Source: Desulfovibrio sp. (GTDB lineage: Bacteria; Desulfobacterota; Desulfovibrionia; Desulfovibrionales; Desulfovibrionaceae). From it: 55,489 nucleotides of DNA. The position numbers and the translations under genes are program-made. This document shows, in pieces, positions 52,829-55,489 of this stretch. The stretch lies in the NCBI GenBank assembly GCA_014804965.1, contig JAAUYU010000029.1:13760-69248 (forward strand). The letters run 5' to 3'. Numbering within the stretch: position 1 is the stretch's first letter; each line of letters opens with the position of its first letter. The notes below the pieces were generated by a model. It made no database searches, had not been told where the DNA came from, and saw only the letters and a list, made by a program, of their open reading frames with translations.

Positions 52829-53704
52829 TCACGATTTTGTAGCAAACGACCTCAACCCTATGCTGACCACAAAGAAAAGACAATCTCCTGCTATGGTGAT
52901 AATGCGGCAGAGCATGATCGCCAGAAGCAGATCCGGTTCCGGGATCGGGATGCCCCGTAGAAGAAGCAGCATCGCGCATTCGCGAATCCCCAGGCCAGCC
53001 GGTGCGCCAGGCGTCACGAAGCCGGCAAACCACGCCACGATATAGGAAGTTGCGATAACGAAAATTTCCATGAAATACATCGGGCTAGCAGTCAGGAGCG
53101 CCAGCATGGCGGCAAAAATACACCCGAAAGAGCCCAGATAGAGGATGCAGCAAACCATTGCGGAAGAAAGCGGGCTACCCAGAATGCGCCCGGCAGTATA
53201 GGGCACCGCCAGACAGCAAAAGATAAACATCCAAAAAAGCCAAGGCGCCGTCAGGCCGGGAAAGAAGTAATGTACGATGTAGGGCGGGCAGAAGACGCAG
53301 ATTGCCCCGCTGGCAAGAATGGCAAGTTCCCAGACGATGGAGCGCATGGTCTTGCCAAGGGGCAGATTTTCCGCCATGCCAAGCGCCTGCCTGCCTGCCA
53401 GATGAAAAATATTGCCGGGTATATATTTGCACAGCTGGGAAAATCCATATATCCACGTCGCTTTTTGAAAGGGCACGCTGACGCCGAGATAGGCCAGGCA
53501 ACGATACCAAATTAGCACCAGAAAAATATTACTGACTCCGGCAAAGATAGATAAAGCCAGGAGGGGGAACCATACTTCCGCAAGCAATTCCGGAAAATCG
53601 ATCTGGTCCAGATACGCCTGTAACCGGAAAATCATAAAAAAGACGGCAATGATTGCAAGGATGCTACCGCAGGCATGTAAAACTCGCTTGAAAGAAACGG
53701 ACAT
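52829..53704 (-). CDS. UPF0104/lysylphosphatidylglycerol-synthase-TM-like membrane protein
   Basis: 291 aa, about seven to eight membrane segments. Family marks are KATWIYGFSQLCKYIPGNIF and the signature TPGAPAGLGIRECAMLLLL near residue 233, matching the PGGxGxRE motif of the MprF transmembrane region and archaeal AglD-like proteins. The MprF catalytic domain is absent. Stand-alone members often sit beside GT2 transferases and have been suggested as lipid-linked-sugar flippases. Lower GC than the core; second gene of the island unit. Confidence 0.85.
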   Translation of the reverse strand: MSVSFKRVLHACGSILAIIAVFFMIFRLQAYLDQIDFPELLAEVWFPLLALSIFAGVSNIFLVLIWYRCLAYLGVSVPFQKATWIYGFSQLCKYIPGNIFHLAGRQALGMAENLPLGKTMRSIVWELAILASGAICVFCPPYIVHYFFPGLTAPWLFWMFIFCCLAVPYTAGRILGSPLSSAMVCCILYLGSFGCIFAAMLALLTASPMYFMEIFVIATSYIVAWFAGFVTPGAPAGLGIRECAMLLLLRGIPIPEPDLLLAIMLCRIITIAGDCLFFVVSIGLRSFATKS

Positions 53705-53825
53705 ACATCGTCACCATGCTCTGTGGAGCCCATGAAAAGCGAAAAAAATTCGATTCACCTCTCTCATCCCTGGCGTGTTGCTCCCTGACCTCCCCCGTGC
53801 TTCCCCCATCTGCCGGACAGCTGCC

Positions 53826-54833
53826 TCAATCCCGTCCGGAAGCGGGGCCTGAGGAAGCCGGCCCTTGGGTGTGGCGGCTCCATAAATGGGGAATAAACTT
53901 TCTGGAGGTGCTGTTCAGGGTGGTGCGGATATCTTCAAGCAGACGCCTGTTGGATGCCAGCAGGCTGGAAATGACGGCCATCAGCCATGTGCCGACACCT
54001 GCAGACAGCAGCACGGCCCCCAGGATGAGGGACTGGATGTGGCCGTTCCCCGCACCGGAAAAATAATAGATGAGAAATCGCATGCTGATGAACATGCCGC
54101 AGAGGAAGAGCAGACTGCCAATGGTCATAAAGAACAGAAAGGGACGATAGAGCACAAAGATCCGCAGAATGGTAAAAATATTCCTCATGATGTAGGAGGA
54201 AATGCTCTTTACCAAGCGTGACGGACGCAATTCCTCATTCACGCGGACAGGAACCGAAGTAATGGGAATACCCAGCTGGCCTGCCTGAATGATGGTTTCC
54301 AGAGTATAGGTATATTTGTTATAGACGATTAGCTGTAAAGCAGCCGATCGGCTCATGGCCCGGAAACCACTCGGCGCGTCGGGAATTTCGGTGCCTGAGG
54401 CTATACGCACCACAAAGCTGCCGAGCCGCTGCAGAAATTTCTTTACCGCCGAAAAATGCCGAATCTCCGCGATAGGCCGTGCCCCGACGACGATCTCCGC
54501 CCTACATTCCAAAATCGGCTTGACCAAGGCCGGTATATCATCGGCAGCATACTGATTGTCTGCGTCTGTATTGACAATGACATCAGCACCCAGGGCCAGG
54601 CAGGCATTGATCCCCGTCATGAAGGCGCGCGCAAGGCCCTGGTTTTGGGGATGGCTCACAATGTAGTCCACACCGCAGAGCTTGGCGACTTCTTCAGTTC
54701 TATCAGTGCTTCCATCATCGATGACGAGCCATTCGACAGAGTCGAAGCCCGGCACCGTGCGCGGTAGTGCTGCCAGAGCGACGGCCAGAGTCTCTGCCTC
54801 ATTAAAACAGGGTATCTGGATGATGAGCTTCAT
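53826..54833 (-). CDS. GT2 glycosyltransferase, GtrB/DPM1-like polyprenyl-phosphate sugar synthase
   Basis: 335 aa. The N-terminal GT-A domain begins MKLIIQIPCFNEAETLAVAL and has VIDDGSTDRTEEV and the DxD-type motif VNTDADNQYAADDI, then GARPIAEIRHFS and PSGFRAMSRSAA. Two C-terminal membrane segments (about 225-255 and 265-295) are as in GtrB, which charges undecaprenyl phosphate with a single sugar. First gene of the lower-GC minus-strand unit, with a good promoter in front. There is a 121-nt gap to the UPF0104 gene. Donor sugar unknown. Confidence 0.9.
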   Translation of the reverse strand: MKLIIQIPCFNEAETLAVALAALPRTVPGFDSVEWLVIDDGSTDRTEEVAKLCGVDYIVSHPQNQGLARAFMTGINACLALGADVIVNTDADNQYAADDIPALVKPILECRAEIVVGARPIAEIRHFSAVKKFLQRLGSFVVRIASGTEIPDAPSGFRAMSRSAALQLIVYNKYTYTLETIIQAGQLGIPITSVPVRVNEELRPSRLVKSISSYIMRNIFTILRIFVLYRPFLFFMTIGSLLFLCGMFISMRFLIYYFSGAGNGHIQSLILGAVLLSAGVGTWLMAVISSLLASNRRLLEDIRTTLNSTSRKFIPHLWSRHTQGPASSGPASGRD

Positions 54834-54866
54834 ATTTCACGCGCCGTAAGTCTCGTACTTGGCGGC

Positions 54867-54895
54867 ATTTTATCGTAGAGCCCCCTGTTTTTCAA
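54867..54895 (-). promoter_or_regulatory. Candidate promoter of the glycan island
   Basis: Minus strand TTGAAA (plus 54890-54895), 17-nt spacer, TAAAAT (plus 54867-54872), 33 nt before the GT2 start. Confidence 0.55.
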
Positions 54896-54938
54896 TGTGT
54901 TTAAGCGAGCCGGCCCCGGGACTCCTGAGACCGAAACA

Positions 54939-54977
54939 CCGGGGCCGATGCCCCGAAGGGTGACGCATCGGCCCCGG
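54939..54977. terminator. Long perfect hairpin upstream of the glycan island
   Basis: CCGGGGCCGATGC (54939-54951) and GCATCGGCCCCGG (54965-54977), 13 bp perfect. It lies between the island promoter and the truncated gene at 55109. It could end transcripts of that gene's original operon, although no U run is obvious. Apart from this and the promoter, the stretch 54834-55108 shows nothing I can name. Confidence 0.5.
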
Positions 54978-55108
54978 ATATAGGACATCTGGCAGCACGA
55001 ATGCCTGCGGCCAGAAGTGGGCGCAGGAAAACATACCTGTCGGGACCTGGCTGTGCCGGGGGATGCGTCAGCCGTGGCCCCGGACAGGCCCTCATGCCTT
55101 CTTTAATG

Positions 55109-55270
55109 TCACGACAGCACCGTTCCCCACAGACAACAGGCAGACAGGGCGGCCAAAAGCAGAAGACATTCCATTTGTCCCACATATCTGTTCAAGACCA
55201 GATGTCCCAACGCCACCGCCAGGAGAGGCAGAAAATGTATCCCGTCATGATGGTCAGCGGCCAATGGATT
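55109..55270 (-). pseudogene. C-terminal stub of a second GT-C-like membrane gene, cut by an IS
   Basis: The minus-strand frame ending at 55109 encodes ~53 residues, including IHFLPLLAVALGHLVLNRYV and ECLLLLAALSACCLW. These align with the C-terminal segment of the 51238-52776 protein (IHIMALLAAAVGHHMISRYV, then FFLLAGICAL). The frame runs into the IS end at 55271, so the N-terminal part is missing or on the far side of the IS. The in-frame ATG upstream lies inside the IS and is meaningless. Confidence 0.7.
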
Positions 55271-55489
55271 TGACCCCTCCCCCAAAAAGAGGTCCATTGA
55301 AAAGTTAGTGTTCCTGGCATAGGAGCACTGCATGAAACGTAGTCGATTCAGCGAAGAGCAGATCATCGGGATCTTGCGCCAGGCAGAGGCCGGTATACGC
55401 GTAGTGGATTTATGCCGTAAGCACGGCATTTCGGATGCCACCTTCTACAAGTGGCGAGCAAAGTATGGCGGCATGGATGTTTCGGATGC
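55271..55489 (+). mobile_element. IS3-family insertion sequence, left end (truncated by window edge)
   Basis: Starts with TGACCCCTCCCCCAAAAAG, an end of the IS3/IS407-type (TGA...CCCCC), immediately after the stub gene. It contains the beginning of orfA. The right end, inverted repeat and target duplication are outside the window. Confidence 0.8.
55332..55489 (+). CDS. IS3-family transposase OrfA, N-terminal part
   Basis: The 52 visible codons read MKRSRFSEEQIIGILRQAEA, then VDLCRKHGISDATFYKWRAK and YGGMDVSDA. This is the helix-turn-helix of IS3-family (IS407 group) OrfA that binds the element's ends. AGGAG stands seven bases upstream. OrfB, normally made as a frameshift fusion, is not in the window. 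Confidence 0.93.
   Translation, partial: MKRSRFSEEQIIGILRQAEAGIRVVDLCRKHGISDATFYKWRAKYGGMDVSD

Noticed and set aside
54901..55185. 94-codon minus-strand frame upstream of the GT2 gene
   Set aside because: It crosses the 13-bp hairpin, lacks a ribosome site and overlaps the stub in another frame. No homology is visible.

Overview
The window is a GC-rich (roughly two-thirds G+C over most of its length) bacterial chromosome segment. Gene content and order point to a sulfate-reducing Desulfovibrionaceae relative (Desulfovibrio or a close genus): a fused FAD/Fe-S D-lactate dehydrogenase-like protein next to rubrerythrin, a psd-pssA-leuACDB block, a stand-alone IMP cyclohydrolase, and an AspT-type antiporter. 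This assignment is an inference from gene families; no rRNA is present to confirm it. I found no tRNA, rRNA or CRISPR array.

Layout, left to right. (1) 1-3201, minus strand: the translation/transcription cluster rimP-nusA-rnpM(ylxR)-infB, with overlapping genes; infB runs off the left edge. (2) 3886-9450, minus strand: a tight operon of cvpA, mazG, a lipoprotein resembling a catalytically dead GH13 glycosidase, and a GT-C-like membrane protein with a long Ala/Pro/Glu tail. (3) 9601-13152, plus strand: an exported FG-GAP repeat protein, then purD and purE, with xth facing them. (4) 14435-24041, plus strand: IMP cyclohydrolase, hflX, psd, pssA, leuA, leuC, leuD, leuB and a beta-propeller-like protein. 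(5) 24127-26848, minus strand: homoserine dehydrogenase and an AlaC-type aminotransferase, the latter divergent from an AspT-family antiporter (27296-28999) of different base composition. (6) 29235-43180, plus strand: a Wzx-like flippase, rubrerythrin, the giant D-lactate dehydrogenase-like protein, a DUF6056-like membrane protein, a site-2 protease, trpS, ruvX, mltG, a small unknown protein, cbiA and cbiC. (7) A parDE toxin-antitoxin pair (43153-43733, minus) whose toxin overlaps the end of cbiC. (8) 43894-51098, plus strand: truB-rpsO-pnp, then a conserved hypothetical, NfeD-like, stomatin/SPFH and membrane protein genes. (9) 51238-54833, minus strand: a lower-GC island of three surface-glycan genes (GT2 polyprenyl-phosphate sugar transferase, UPF0104/MprF-TM protein, GT-C-like membrane protein). 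It is followed by the C-terminal stub of a second GT-C-like gene, cut by an IS3-family element that runs off the right edge.

The most unusual signal is a dispersed, non-coding, highly structured intergenic element present in four copies (3279-3603, 14107-14311, 25491-25655, 30587-30790). It carries a near-perfect ~100-nt nested palindrome plus two small hairpins. Differences between copies are compensatory in both arms, and two copies carry extra self-complementary modules. This looks like a REP/MITE-type or RNA-structured repeat family that I do not recognise.

Functionally most of the window is housekeeping: purine, leucine, threonine/methionine precursor, phospholipid and cobalamin synthesis, and RNA metabolism. 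The accessory parts are the parDE pair, the structured repeats, the AspT region and the right-hand glycan/IS island.
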